A DNA stretch of 64,000 nucleotides from Phytophthora colocasiae (taxonomy: Eukaryota; Oomycota; Peronosporomycetes; Peronosporales; Peronosporaceae), in the NCBI GenBank assembly GCA_018806915.1, contig JAGKQI010000098.1:1116001-1180000 (forward strand), in the 5' to 3' direction. Made by a program: the position numbers and the translations under genes. Below, piece after piece: positions 22,082 to 31,830 of the stretch. Every line of letters starts with the position of its first letter. The first letter of the stretch is position 1. The notes beneath the pieces were generated by a model. The model was not told the origin of the DNA, did no database searches, and saw only the letters and a program-made list of their open reading frames with translations.

Positions 22082-25000
22082 CCAACTGGTTATGCTACCT
22101 GAATTGGAAGATTTGACCCCCGAATGTGACATCGACAAGGCTGACGTCGGAGTACCCGGGAAAACGACGCCGGAGATGGAGCAGAAACTCAGGGACATCC
22201 TGAAGTATCATCGGAAAATCTTTCTGGGAGACGGCAATGCCGCACCTGCCCCGGCAAGGGGCGTGGTCTGTGACTTGGACGTGGGAGACGCTAAACCTGT
22301 TGCCCAACGTCCGAGGTCCGTTGCCCCTCACCTGATGATCAAAGTGTACGAACTGCTGAAGAAACTCCTGGAGACCGGACTCATCGAGTACTCGACTTCG
22401 CCTTGGGCATCACCAATAGTGATTGTTCTCAAGAAGAATGGTGTGGATATACGCATGTGCATTGATTATCGAGTGGTGAATGGTTTTATCCAGTTGTCGC
22501 GTTATCCGTTACCCCTGATAGACGATCTGTTGATTGGGTTTGAGGCAGCACTGTGGTTTATGAGTCTGGATATGGCGAGTGGTTTTTGGGCTATTCGAAT
22601 GACGGAGCGTGCAAGGCTGATCTCAGCGTTCATCTGCCCATTTGGACATTTCCAGTGGGTAAGAATGCCCTTCGGTCTGAAGAACGCCCCTCTGGTGTAC
22701 CAGGCTATGCTGGATAACTGCCTGTGGGGGTTCGTGCGATTGTCACCTGAAGAAGAAGCTGAGGTTGACCCCGATGTACTGGAATTCCTGAAGTTAGAAC
22801 CCCAGAACTCTGACGTACATGGTCTGATGTCCGGTGAACAACTTCAGAACTCTGATGAACACATGCCAGAGGTTCCGGTGCTCACCGACCAAATGACTGT
22901 CTTTCAGAGGAACATCCCAGTCCCGTCCTTCATGGGACCGGTACTCGGTCGAAGTTCCTACATTGACGACATTGCTCATGGGGCTCCCACCTGGGATCAA
23001 CTTTGTGAAGACTTGAACGCCTTGCTTTTCAGACTCAGATACTGGAACATTTCTGTGAGCTTGCCCAAGAGCGAGTTCGGGAAGCTGACGATTCCTTATC
23101 TGTCGCATGAGATCAGTGCTGAAGGACTGAGAGCCACGCCGAAGATCGTCAAGGGAGTGGAAGAATTGCCGTTCCCGTCGACACTCAAGGGAGTACAGAG
23201 TTTCATGGGAAGTCTGAATTATTACAACAAGTTTATCGAAGACTTACCGGTGATCGCTGCTGTGCTCTACGAGTTGTCTGATGAACAGATTCGTGCTGGT
23301 CGAGATTTGGCTCGAGCTAAGGAAGCCTTTGAGATTCTGAAGCGCAAGATTGTCTCGACACCGCTCCTCAGACACCCAGATCGCACCAGACCCTTTGTTA
23401 TTATACCTCATGCGAACCCGTGGGCTGCTTCAGCCGTCTTGGGACAGGAGTACGATGGAGTGATACACCCCGTACGGTTCACTGGACGTGTGCTGAATGA
23501 GGCAGAACTCCGGTATCACATCGCAGAGAAAGAGGTCATAGCTATCCTCAGGGTTCTGGAGAACTTTCGGGCTCTGGTATACACGAGTCCCGTGATCACG
23601 GTGTACACCAGACATTCGGTGTTGAAATGGCTCCTGTCATCCAGTTCGGCTGATGGTCGGAACGTGAAGTGGGGATTGAAGTTGTCACACTGGAACTTGG
23701 AGATTCGCAGGATCCAGCGAGATGAAGATGGTCTCCCGGCTATTCTTGGAGCGGGCATCACACCCCGTGAACACCTCGATGAGGTCTCTGAAAACCTCAT
23801 CCCCGTCAAGGGGCGAGTCAAACCTCCAGCACCCATTAGCGTGGAGATGCTAGAGGCTGATTACCGAGGTTGTGTTCTAAGTTTTGATGGTGCCGCCAAG
23901 ACATCCACTCGCCTGGAAAGCTGCGGATGTGTGCTCTGGGAGCTCCCGGGGTGGAATATCCTGGAAGCCCAAGGGTTCGCTCTGAAAGTTGTCACTGTGA
24001 ATGACTCAGAATACTGTGGTTTGATCAATGGATTGAAGTTGGCTTTGGAACGTGGTATCCGAGACTTGGTGGTTGTCGGAGACTCCCGTATTGCTATCCA
24101 GCAGGCCCAAGGTCTGATCAATTGTAATCAGCCGAACCTGCAGCGGAAATTAGCCGAGTTCGAGTCTCTGAAGATCAAGTTCCAGTCTCTGAAGCTGGTG
24201 CACGTGAAGCGTGAGTTCAACCAAGCAGCGGACTATTTGACGTCCAAGACCCTCGTTCTTGGCGAGTCCTGGCAGGTCCAAGACCCTGACGAACTGACTC
24301 ATCTGAAACTGGTATCCAAAATCCCAGAGAAGCTGATGAAGCCTCCCGAGGTGATGTCCTCTGAAGTTCCGGACGATGTTCACCAGACCTCTGGTGAACA
24401 CGATTGTACACCGGAGATGGATGACCCAGGGCCAGAGTCTGCGCCCCTGCCTCATGCTGCCAAGGTGCTTGTTGCCATCACTCGTGCACGCAATCAGGAA
24501 GAAGCAAACCTACCAGATGACGCGGAGGCTCGTGAACCTATGGGCCCACTGGAGTTTCAGGAAGAACGCTGGCGGAGGATCAAAGCTCACCAGACTCAAG
24601 ATGTTCATCTGGCAGAACTCATCAAGTTCCTTAAGGGTGACGTGGGAGATCTACCACGACCCCGAGTGAGGAAGCTGGCCAGGATTGCCGATGATTTCAT
24701 CTTGGATTCCAGAGGCGTTTTGTACCGCCTCAGCCGTGCTACCAGGGAACGTCCGAGAGACATGGTCGATGAACTCAGACTTGTGGTTCCCAGAGACTTG
24801 CATGCCGATATGCTGCACTATGCTCATGGGGATTACGAGGGTGCTCACCAGGGAATCAAACGTACGTTCGAGAAGCTGAGCTCCGAGTTCTACTGGATTG
24901 GTATGTACGCTGATGTGGAAAGGTTCGTCAAAGAGTGTATGGACTGTGCAAGTGGCAAGGGGCGTCCCCCGAATCCTGGACCGTCGCCCGGTAACATCGA

Positions 25001-25379
25001 GCCCAGTCGACCTTTTGAGGTGGTGTCCATGGATTTCGTGACGCACATGCCAAAGTCTGCCAGAGGCAACACGTTCCTGTTGTTGTTCCAAGACATGTTC
25101 TCAGGATATGTGATGTGCAAGCCCATGAGTATTACTACGGCTCAAGATGTCGCTGAGGCCTACGAGGAACGTGTCTTCCGGAACTTCGGAGCTAGTTCCC
25201 TGATACGCCATGATCAAGATCCTCGGTTCATGAGTGAAGTGTTCAGGTGTTTCCGGGATCTCCTGGGAAGCAGGCAACGAGCGACTCTGGCGTACCGTCC
25301 CCAGGCAAATGGCCAACAAGAACGGTCTGTTCAGACGGTCGTGCGCGCCATCAAGGCCTACATCGCCGAAGCTGATTAG
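21882..25379 (+). CDS. Element B RT, two RNase H domains, integrase core
   Basis: Reverse transcriptase: IRMCIDYRVVNGFIQLSRYP, MPFGLKNAPLVYQAMLD and catalytic YIDD at ~22960. First RNase H follows (~23390-23640), but the expected catalytic Asp positions read PHAN (His at 23409) and YTRH (Arg at 23610), so it is probably inactive. A second RNase H of plant/archaeal type (~23875-24250) keeps its acids: LSFDGAAK, NDSEYCGL, VVGDSRIA, NQAADYL. Integrase: zinc-binding HYAHGDYEGAHQG with CMDCASGKG, then D (VVSMDFVTHMP), D (IRHDQDPRF) and E (GQQERSVQ). TAG at 25377-25379 ends the frame where element D has Gln (ADQSDWDD); the protein continues downstream. Confidence 0.88.
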   Translation: MFLVNCPWEMRIRQTVHGTSQSRVCQAPLWKSSEPSTSGACESRMELDLEPGVYIREGTELLSQLRDQLVMLPELEDLTPECDIDKADVGVPGKTTPEMEQKLRDILKYHRKIFLGDGNAAPAPARGVVCDLDVGDAKPVAQRPRSVAPHLMIKVYELLKKLLETGLIEYSTSPWASPIVIVLKKNGVDIRMCIDYRVVNGFIQLSRYPLPLIDDLLIGFEAALWFMSLDMASGFWAIRMTERARLISAFICPFGHFQWVRMPFGLKNAPLVYQAMLDNCLWGFVRLSPEEEAEVDPDVLEFLKLEPQNSDVHGLMSGEQLQNSDEHMPEVPVLTDQMTVFQRNIPVPSFMGPVLGRSSYIDDIAHGAPTWDQLCEDLNALLFRLRYWNISVSLPKSEFGKLTIPYLSHEISAEGLRATPKIVKGVEELPFPSTLKGVQSFMGSLNYYNKFIEDLPVIAAVLYELSDEQIRAGRDLARAKEAFEILKRKIVSTPLLRHPDRTRPFVIIPHANPWAASAVLGQEYDGVIHPVRFTGRVLNEAELRYHIAEKEVIAILRVLENFRALVYTSPVITVYTRHSVLKWLLSSSSADGRNVKWGLKLSHWNLEIRRIQRDEDGLPAILGAGITPREHLDEVSENLIPVKGRVKPPAPISVEMLEADYRGCVLSFDGAAKTSTRLESCGCVLWELPGWNILEAQGFALKVVTVNDSEYCGLINGLKLALERGIRDLVVVGDSRIAIQQAQGLINCNQPNLQRKLAEFESLKIKFQSLKLVHVKREFNQAADYLTSKTLVLGESWQVQDPDELTHLKLVSKIPEKLMKPPEVMSSEVPDDVHQTSGEHDCTPEMDDPGPESAPLPHAAKVLVAITRARNQEEANLPDDAEAREPMGPLEFQEERWRRIKAHQTQDVHLAELIKFLKGDVGDLPRPRVRKLARIADDFILDSRGVLYRLSRATRERPRDMVDELRLVVPRDLHADMLHYAHGDYEGAHQGIKRTFEKLSSEFYWIGMYADVERFVKECMDCASGKGRPPNPGPSPGNIEPSRPFEVVSMDFVTHMPKSARGNTFLLLFQDMFSGYVMCKPMSITTAQDVAEAYEERVFRNFGASSLIRHDQDPRFMSEVFRCFRDLLGSRQRATLAYRPQANGQQERSVQTVVRAIKAYIAEAD

Positions 25380-26210
25380 AGTGACTGGGACGACCACGCC
25401 GAGCGTCTGATGTTCGCATTGAACACTTCCTTTGATGCGACCCGTCTGGAAACACCTTTCTTTCTGGTGCACGGATGGGATGCTCATGGGACTGTGTCCG
25501 CGATGCTTGGTCCAAAGCCTTCTGGCGTACAAGAGCGCACTGCTTATGAGTGGCGTCGGAAGATGCAACGAGATTACAGCTACGCTCAAGCCTGTGCCGA
25601 GGAACTTCAGAAGAAGGCCAAGCGGGAGCGTTCTGAAGAACAGACCCGAAAGTGGAAGGAGTTGTCGGAACGTCTGAAGTCCGGATTTGCTGTCGGTGAC
25701 GCCGTGTGGTTATACATCCCCAAGGTACAAACGGGGTTGAGTCGGAAACTCGCACACATGTGGCATGGTCCTTTCCGGATTGAGGAGATGTTGGATGATT
25801 TTCGTGTCAAACTGAAGGTCGAGGACACCGGGTATCGGGTGAACCCCTGGGTTCATATAAGTCGCCTGAAGCCGAGAGCCTTGTTTCCCAGAAGACCGAC
25901 TGTGGAACTCGATGTCCATGAGGATGATGACTTTGATGCAGCACTGCTACCAGAAGACAGTTGGGAGCCCGACACCGAGAATGATGAATACGAAGTGGAA
26001 AAGATACTAGACACTCGGTGGAACAAACGTACCAGGACCTCCAAGAGACTTCGCGAATACCTGGTCAAGTGGAAGGGGTACGACGAGACAGAGTGGCTAC
26101 CCTTGTCAAAGCTGAACTGTGGCGCTTTACTGTATGAGTTCAATCAGAGCGCACGAGCGCGAGCTCGTTTCCAAGCAATGCAAGCTGGAGACGATCACCC
26201 CAGAGTTTAA
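25380..26210 (+). CDS. Element B integrase C-terminus and chromodomain
   Basis: In-frame continuation after the TAG at 25377. It holds the end of the integrase core (SDWDDHAERLMFALNTSFDA), the GPY/F-type module (VWLYIPKVQTGLSRKLAHMW, HGPFRIEE), and a chromodomain near 25985-26140 (YEVEKILDTRWNKR, REYLVKWKGYDETEWLPLSK). The chromodomain probably tethers integration to marked chromatin. A matching copy exists in element D. One C-to-T change at the TAG explains the break. Confidence 0.88.
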   Translation, partial: SDWDDHAERLMFALNTSFDATRLETPFFLVHGWDAHGTVSAMLGPKPSGVQERTAYEWRRKMQRDYSYAQACAEELQKKAKRERSEEQTRKWKELSERLKSGFAVGDAVWLYIPKVQTGLSRKLAHMWHGPFRIEEMLDDFRVKLKVEDTGYRVNPWVHISRLKPRALFPRRPTVELDVHEDDDFDAALLPEDSWEPDTENDEYEVEKILDTRWNKRTRTSKRLREYLVKWKGYDETEWLPLSKLNCGALLYEFNQSARARARFQAMQAGDDHPRV

Positions 26211-26594
26211 ACTCTAAAACCTATTCTGAAAACTCTGGTGAACAGTGATGTTCACCAGACGATGTATTTCAGAGATGAGGTGTCTGAGAGACATGCCTTT
26301 CGGAAATGTGATTTCGGGAATACGTGACTCCCAGAGATGGTGGTTGTTATGTGAATTTGTATGGAGATGATTTTGTGGTTGTGTGTGTATGATGGAATTT
26401 TACGAGTGGATTATGATGATGCTGTGAGAAGAAGATTACTGAACGACATATGAGGATGCTAAAGGAGAAGGTCGTCGGGGAACTATATTTGAAATTGTTG
26501 CTACGCTACGATATGCAGACGACTAAGTTGTTCTGGAAGAAGAAGTGTAGTTCCCCGGAGATGTCGCGAAGAGTACACCAGACTTCTGGCGTAC
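26211..26594. other. Spacer between integrase and antisense ORF of element B
   Basis: No coding signal on either strand. It contains an inverted pair of the element's 11 bp word: TCTGGTGAACA, four bases, TGTTCACCAGA (about 26235-26260). It is GT-rich around 26340-26400. Confidence 0.55.
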
Positions 26595-29500
26595 TTACTT
26601 CAGAGAGACGGGATTTTCGGCGCGTTCAGCGGGCGTCAGAGCTTCTTTCCGGAGGTCGGATGGCACGTATTGCATCCAGTCCTTGTCGGCAGAAGCTGTG
26701 GCCCACTACGTGCGCGCCGGTTCCGCTGAGTCGATAGCTTCGAGTTGCTTGCGCAAGCTCAGGCACTTGGGACCTCCGATGTCACGTGCACGTGGGTCCT
26801 GCCAAATCCATGGGCAATATTTGTCCGGGACCTTCCAGATACCAGGCTCGAACATGAGCGTCTCCGGGAAATCCTTGTGCTTCAGAATCTTGGATACAGT
26901 CCCTCGATATTGGCGCAGTAAAGATGCACGTCGGAGCCCACGTTCCTTGTGCTGTTCACCGGACAGCAGGTCCTCGTCGGGGTCCATGATCACCCAGTGA
27001 GTGCGTTCCCACAGCGCTTGGGCGTGCTTGCGCATGAGAGACGCGAGTTCTTCGATGTCCGCCTGAACCAAGGGACAGAGGTCTTCACGCCGGTGAAAGT
27101 ACAGCTCGGTCCGACGGTTCTGGTACATGACGTCCCAGGGCGCTGGCACTTCGTCCAGCAGGGCTTGATATTTCTTGGAATTCCAGCGTTTCTTCAGGCG
27201 TGCCAGACTGTGTCTGTGGGGCTCGAAGTCTGGAAACCCGGGAGTCTGCCCGATGGCCGTCTTAGTGTCACTGGTTGGTTGGACCGGGATACCGTAGTAC
27301 AGTCACGACGAACAATGTGTGTCCGGGGCCTCGATTGTCAGCAATTCCTTTGGTGTCAGCGACTTGTACGACTTGGACACCAGACTTGACTTCCGGAGTT
27401 TGCCAGAAGGTCGCTTGCCCGAAGAACTCTTAGGCGACTTGGAGTCTTGAGACTTCTTGTCCTTGGAGCTCGACTTGGGCGAACCACCGGACTTCTTGCT
27501 CTTGGGACTTGACGTGGAGGTGCCACCGGACTTCTGACTGCCTGACTTGGATCGGGATATCTCGTGTACACTGCCCCGCTTGGATTTCTTGGTGGGGATT
27601 ATCGGACCCGAGTCATCTGAATCGCTGGACTCGTAGTCCCGTGGACGCTTGTTACCGGCGTGCGAATGACCATCAGACTCATCGTCGTCAGAGTCATCGC
27701 TGTTGCCGCTCGACTTTTCGTCGTCAGAGCCACTGTCGCTAGACGCAGATTCTTGTTCACCAGACTCCTTGAAGTCCGGGTCCTTCTGAGGGTCATCCTC
27801 TGTGGACTCAGGCTCACTGATAGGATACGGGACATGAGCATCCAGTGTCTCCCAGACCGGTGGCTCCACATCGTTCTTCTGAAGACGGCGCAGTTCCTCC
27901 TCAGCCATCTTGTAATACGTCTCTGGGACGTACGAAGTCCACGGGGTCTGATTCAGCTTGCGCCAGTACATCATGCTCACTAGCATTTGTACCAAGGGGC
28001 GCCCCGTGAACAGGCTGTGGGCAGGCTTGTCCGTGCGCAGCCACTTTATCGCCGTCTCGTAAGAAATGCCGGCGAGTAGAGCCAAGCGCAAGTCTGGGCG
28101 AACTTCTTTCCAGACGACTCCAGGTGGTAGCGTGGTGTGAACTGCGTCCTTGGACACCAGAGACTTGGCGTTCGCCGGACGCACCGAATCGATGCCAGGC
28201 GTGTAGTTCTTGGGGCGATCCTGAGGAACACGAATCCGATGTTTCCCAGAAGGTCTGGTAGGCTTGGGTAGCGGAGAACCGGAAGATTTGGTTGACCTGG
28301 TAGGCGACCCAGACTTGTTCACCGGGCGAGTGCCTGACTTCTTGGAGCTGCCGGCATGCTCACCGGAGACCGTCACACCACTGCCCGCACCCGTCAGATC
28401 CAGCACTTTGGTCGATTTCTTGGCCGCTGCTGCTTGGTCGGACCGATGTTTAGTCAGACGCTTGAGAAGTCAGGGATTTCCGCCTTGCGCTGATCCATCG
28501 CAGTCTCGTTGATGATGGTGTCCCAGTCTCCAGGCGGCGCCTTGCCCTCTTGGAAGTTCGCCAGAAGCTCCCGAAGACGCACCCAACTGCCGTTCAACTC
28601 CCCGTGTTCAAACAGGTACTCCAGAAAACCCCAGGAGTCTGTGGCTGTGGTCGTGGGGCGAGCCTTCAGCAACCGGACCTCCGCTTGAGAGTCCTCCAGG
28701 CGTTCTTCCAAGGCCGACTTCTCGGCCTCCAGGGCATCTATCTGATCCTGATAGTGCGACGCGAGGTTCTTGGACTCCGCGTTCACACGATCTTCGATTT
28801 CACCGGCGGTACGCCGGGCGTCCAGTACTTCGTGACGCCAATACTGGCAGTTGAAGACCCATTGACGCTTGAGATCTTCAGACTCATTCTGCACGGCGGC
28901 AGCGTCCACCAGAGATGTGTTGCCCTGGGACTCGGCTTGAAGCCGAAGCCGACGGTGAGCGCCGGCCATCTGCTTCAGGTAGCCAGACGTCTTGTACACC
29001 CGCTCGGCGAGGCGCTGGTGAGGGAGGTGCAGAAGGATTGACGCCAACTCCCGATGGACATCGACGGACCCCATGTGCGCTTAAAGGTTCTGGCGGTCAC
29101 GGCTATCCACGTGAGGAACGAGCATCTGACTTTCAGTGAAGTCAGGGATAACACGCTCAAGCTCCGAGATGTCCGCCGACGTGAACTCTTCAAGGCCCAC
29201 CAGAACACCGGGTCCGCCATAGATGTTCGCGATGTGGTTGCCCACACGGAAGTCCTCGGTGAGCGCCGGAACACCAACCAGAAATGGCTGTCCCTCAGGT
29301 CGTGGCTCAGGATCCACCCAGTTGGAAGGGACGTTAGACTTCTCTTCGACCAACGGTTGTTGTCCGGGCCCAAACAGATCGTCCACCTCGGTGGTAGAGA
29401 GAATATGTGGCCCTCTGGGGAACGGAACTGCGACGCCAGAAGAAGGACTCGCAGAAGCAGAAGCCGCAGACGTATCAGGCACGTTCACGTGACCATCGCC

Positions 29501-29680
29501 GTCAGCAGCATCAACGCCCTACTTCGGAGCGGCGGACGCGCTCGACTGTGAGGCTGGGGCGCTTGAGCTGCCACCAGGTGATGCGGAAGCACCGTCACCA
29601 CCACCTCGCGATGCTACGGATGCCGAAGCATGCCCAGTGCCCGAGGCGTCGTCAGTAGTAGAAGCCGATGGAGAGCCCAT
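26595..29680 (-). pseudogene. Element B long antisense ORF (~1,030 codons, broken)
   Basis: Minus-strand frame opposite to gag-pol, starting at ATG 29680, ~257 bp inside the 3' LTR. The N-terminus is Ser/Ala/Gly-rich (MGSPSASTTDDASG). Then come ordered-looking segments (HILSTTEVDDLFGPGQQP, GVPALTEDFRVGNHI, VHRELASILLHLPHQRLAE), a coiled coil (QIDALEAEKSALEERLEDSQ), a Ser/Lys/Asp-rich part with a nuclear-signal-like KKSKRGS, and a C-terminal block (WDVMYQNRRTELYFHRRED, PGIWKVPDKYCPWIWQDP). All pieces share one frame except a shift near 28450. Stops interrupt at 29519 (TAG), 29081 (TAA), 27303 (TGA) and 26706 (TAG); reading ends at TAA 26595. Lost single codons, not junk, explain the pattern. 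Function unknown. Confidence 0.65.
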
Positions 29681-29921
29681 TGTTGCTGGATCTTCTTCTG
29701 AGTTGTGTGTCAGAAAGGAAATCGGGATGTGGCCGTTTGTGGGATACGACAGTTGGCTATTTCTGAGTCTGATGGAATCAGACTGAGCGACAGGACACCA
29801 GAGATTCTGAAATCCCGGAAGTTTTGAGAGCGTCACAGCTACACTATGTTCACGGGACCTCTGAGGTACTGTCCTGGCCATGATGCTCAGTTTGGAGAAA
29901 GTTCCGCACTGACGAATTATG

Positions 29922-29936
29922 ACCAGGAGGGGCGGT
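29922..29936 (+). other. Polypurine tract of element B
   Basis: ACCAGGAGGGGCGGT lies directly before the 3' LTR start TGACACG at 29937, as expected for plus-strand priming. Confidence 0.7.
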
Positions 29937-31830
29937 TGACACGTTGCTAATTACGATTTTTCGAGTGGATATGGACGTTACGCTGTGATGTGATTGGATA
30001 TACACTGGATTGTGGGAGAAAGGGAGATGTGGGACGAGGTTATGTCCCGTGCGACAATATGATGGGTCTGTGGAAGAAAACTGCTATATATATTAACCTT
30101 CACCTGTACTGCAAAGGGGCCCAAGAGATCAGAAGTGTTCCTCGGAAAAGTGCACAAACTCCGAGAGACAACAACACTCAGTCTGATCACCGGACTTTCC
30201 CCGACGATGAGTGCCTAAAGGTTGGCAGAAAGTCTCTCAGAAGAATGTATCTCTGAGAGACCTCACCCCGTTGCCGTCCTGTGTAACGATGATGGTTCAA
30301 GGAATACAGTTATACCCACAAGATACCAAGTATCGCGCACCGGACGTAGCGCACCCCGCGCATATCCCAACTGGACTTCGTGCGTTGTAGCATACGTGCT
30401 CCGCACCCTGAAAACACTCATGGATTTCTGGTATCACGCATGGAAACTCTGATACCACACCATGAAGTCTGACGTACATGAGTCCGACGTACATGAAGTC
30501 CGACGTACATGAAGTCCGATGTACATGAGTCTGACGAACATGATTCTGGTAAACAAGTCTGATGTGTCCGGCTTATATAAGCAATATTCCAGACATTGCC
30601 AGTTTCCCATGAACAGACTCCGATGTACAAGACTCCGATGATCAGACCCAAGTGTCACGACTCTGGTATTACGACTCTGATGTACATGATTCCGGAGTAC
30701 ATGGTTCCGATGAACATGTCTCCGACGTACATGATTCCAGACCCTGATGAACAAGATACCAGACTCTGACACTCTGAAGTCCACCCCATACTGAAACCAA
30801 GTGTACCCAACACGACCTCACGCAATCAAGTGAAACGCAACCTGCTCATCCCTGTAATGACATCATTAAGTGTCGACTCGACAAGATCTGCAGCATCGAC
30901 TACCATAGTGAGCCCAAGTGAAGATTCCTGAGTTATACTGAGACCAAGTGTATATGAGAATATGGAAGACAGAAGACAGAGAGATACGAGATAGATAGCC
31001 AGAGTTCAATTTTCCCTGTTGTAACGAGTTCGATTTGCTTTGTTATAACGAGGTCGTCTGCCTGCTGCTTCCCGTAAGTACTAGGCCACGACAAAGCTTT
31101 GAGTCGTGTGATCTCTCACCTATCAAGCCCCTTTAGGTGGAGATCAGCGTAACGTAGAGACCTGAGAGGACCCACCTATTCCATTTACTAGTTGGGTCGT
31201 TTGTCTTGTCTCTAGCGGTAGCCCATTTCATATTGTACGTTTGGACAGGTTTTGGAAACTAGACAGTCGTTTTCAGAGTGCAAGGTAGACTGTTATATAT
31301 AGCCGATTGTATTGGTTTATATTTTCCCTCTATACTAGAGGGTGGTGCGCGAACGTAAAGGGATACCAGACAGACCAGGTGTCTGGTGAACATTTCCCTA
31401 GTTGACCTGGAGAACTAGCCCACTGCTCAAGGGCCAGGAAAGAATAAGAGCAGCTACATATTTGTATATCGGAACTCTATATTGCGGTTATCTCGGAAGT
31501 CTAATTACTGGACTTCCCATTGTATTAATTTCTCTTTTGCCTCCAGAAATCTCTGGTGTACACAAGTGTTCACCGGAAAACGTTCGACTCCCAAGCGCTC
31601 CTGTGAGGACCGGAAGGACATCCGACGGTCTACGCAAGGAACCCTCACTCTCACACAAACTCTCACGACCCCGGCGAGGGTCTCATTACCAAGACAACGA
31701 ACCTACGAGGACAGCACAAGGTAACACACGCCCACCTTGCTGTGCGATTCTGGTATTATATCAGTAGTCGCACTTCCAGGTTCACTGTACGCCCCTGCAC
31801 CGCGGTAAAAGTTGCACCGACTTCGCGACA
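29937..31830 (+). repeat. 3' LTR of element B (1894 bp)
   Basis: Near-copy of 14267-16162 with scattered substitutions; differences cluster near the end (around 31744-31775). It ends CTTCGCGACA at 31830, followed by the target duplication GATG and resumed element A sequence. Confidence 0.9.

Larger units (their letters stand above)
14267..31830 (+). mobile_element. Element B: 17.6 kb Ty3/gypsy element, dual RNase H plus chromodomain (Chronos-like)
   Basis: Complete LTR retrotransposon: 5' LTR 14267-16162, primer binding site at 16165, very long gag, protease, RT, a degenerate RNase H, a second plant/archaeal-type RNase H, integrase, chromodomain, then a ~3 kb ORF on the opposite strand, polypurine tract and 3' LTR 29937-31830. 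The LTRs differ at roughly one base in a hundred by eye, so the insertion is fairly young. Gag, pol and the antisense ORF nevertheless all carry stops or shifts. The domain order matches the Chronos group described from oomycetes; I recall no account of an antisense ORF there. Confidence 0.85.

Noticed and set aside
25377..25379. Programmed read-through stop in the element B integrase
   Set aside because: Element D has Gln at this place and the context shows no special signal; a simple nonsense mutation is more likely.
31742..31830. Upstream extension of the element A antisense ORF into the LTR of element B
   Set aside because: The extension lies in LTR B, which was inserted later, so it cannot be part of the original protein.
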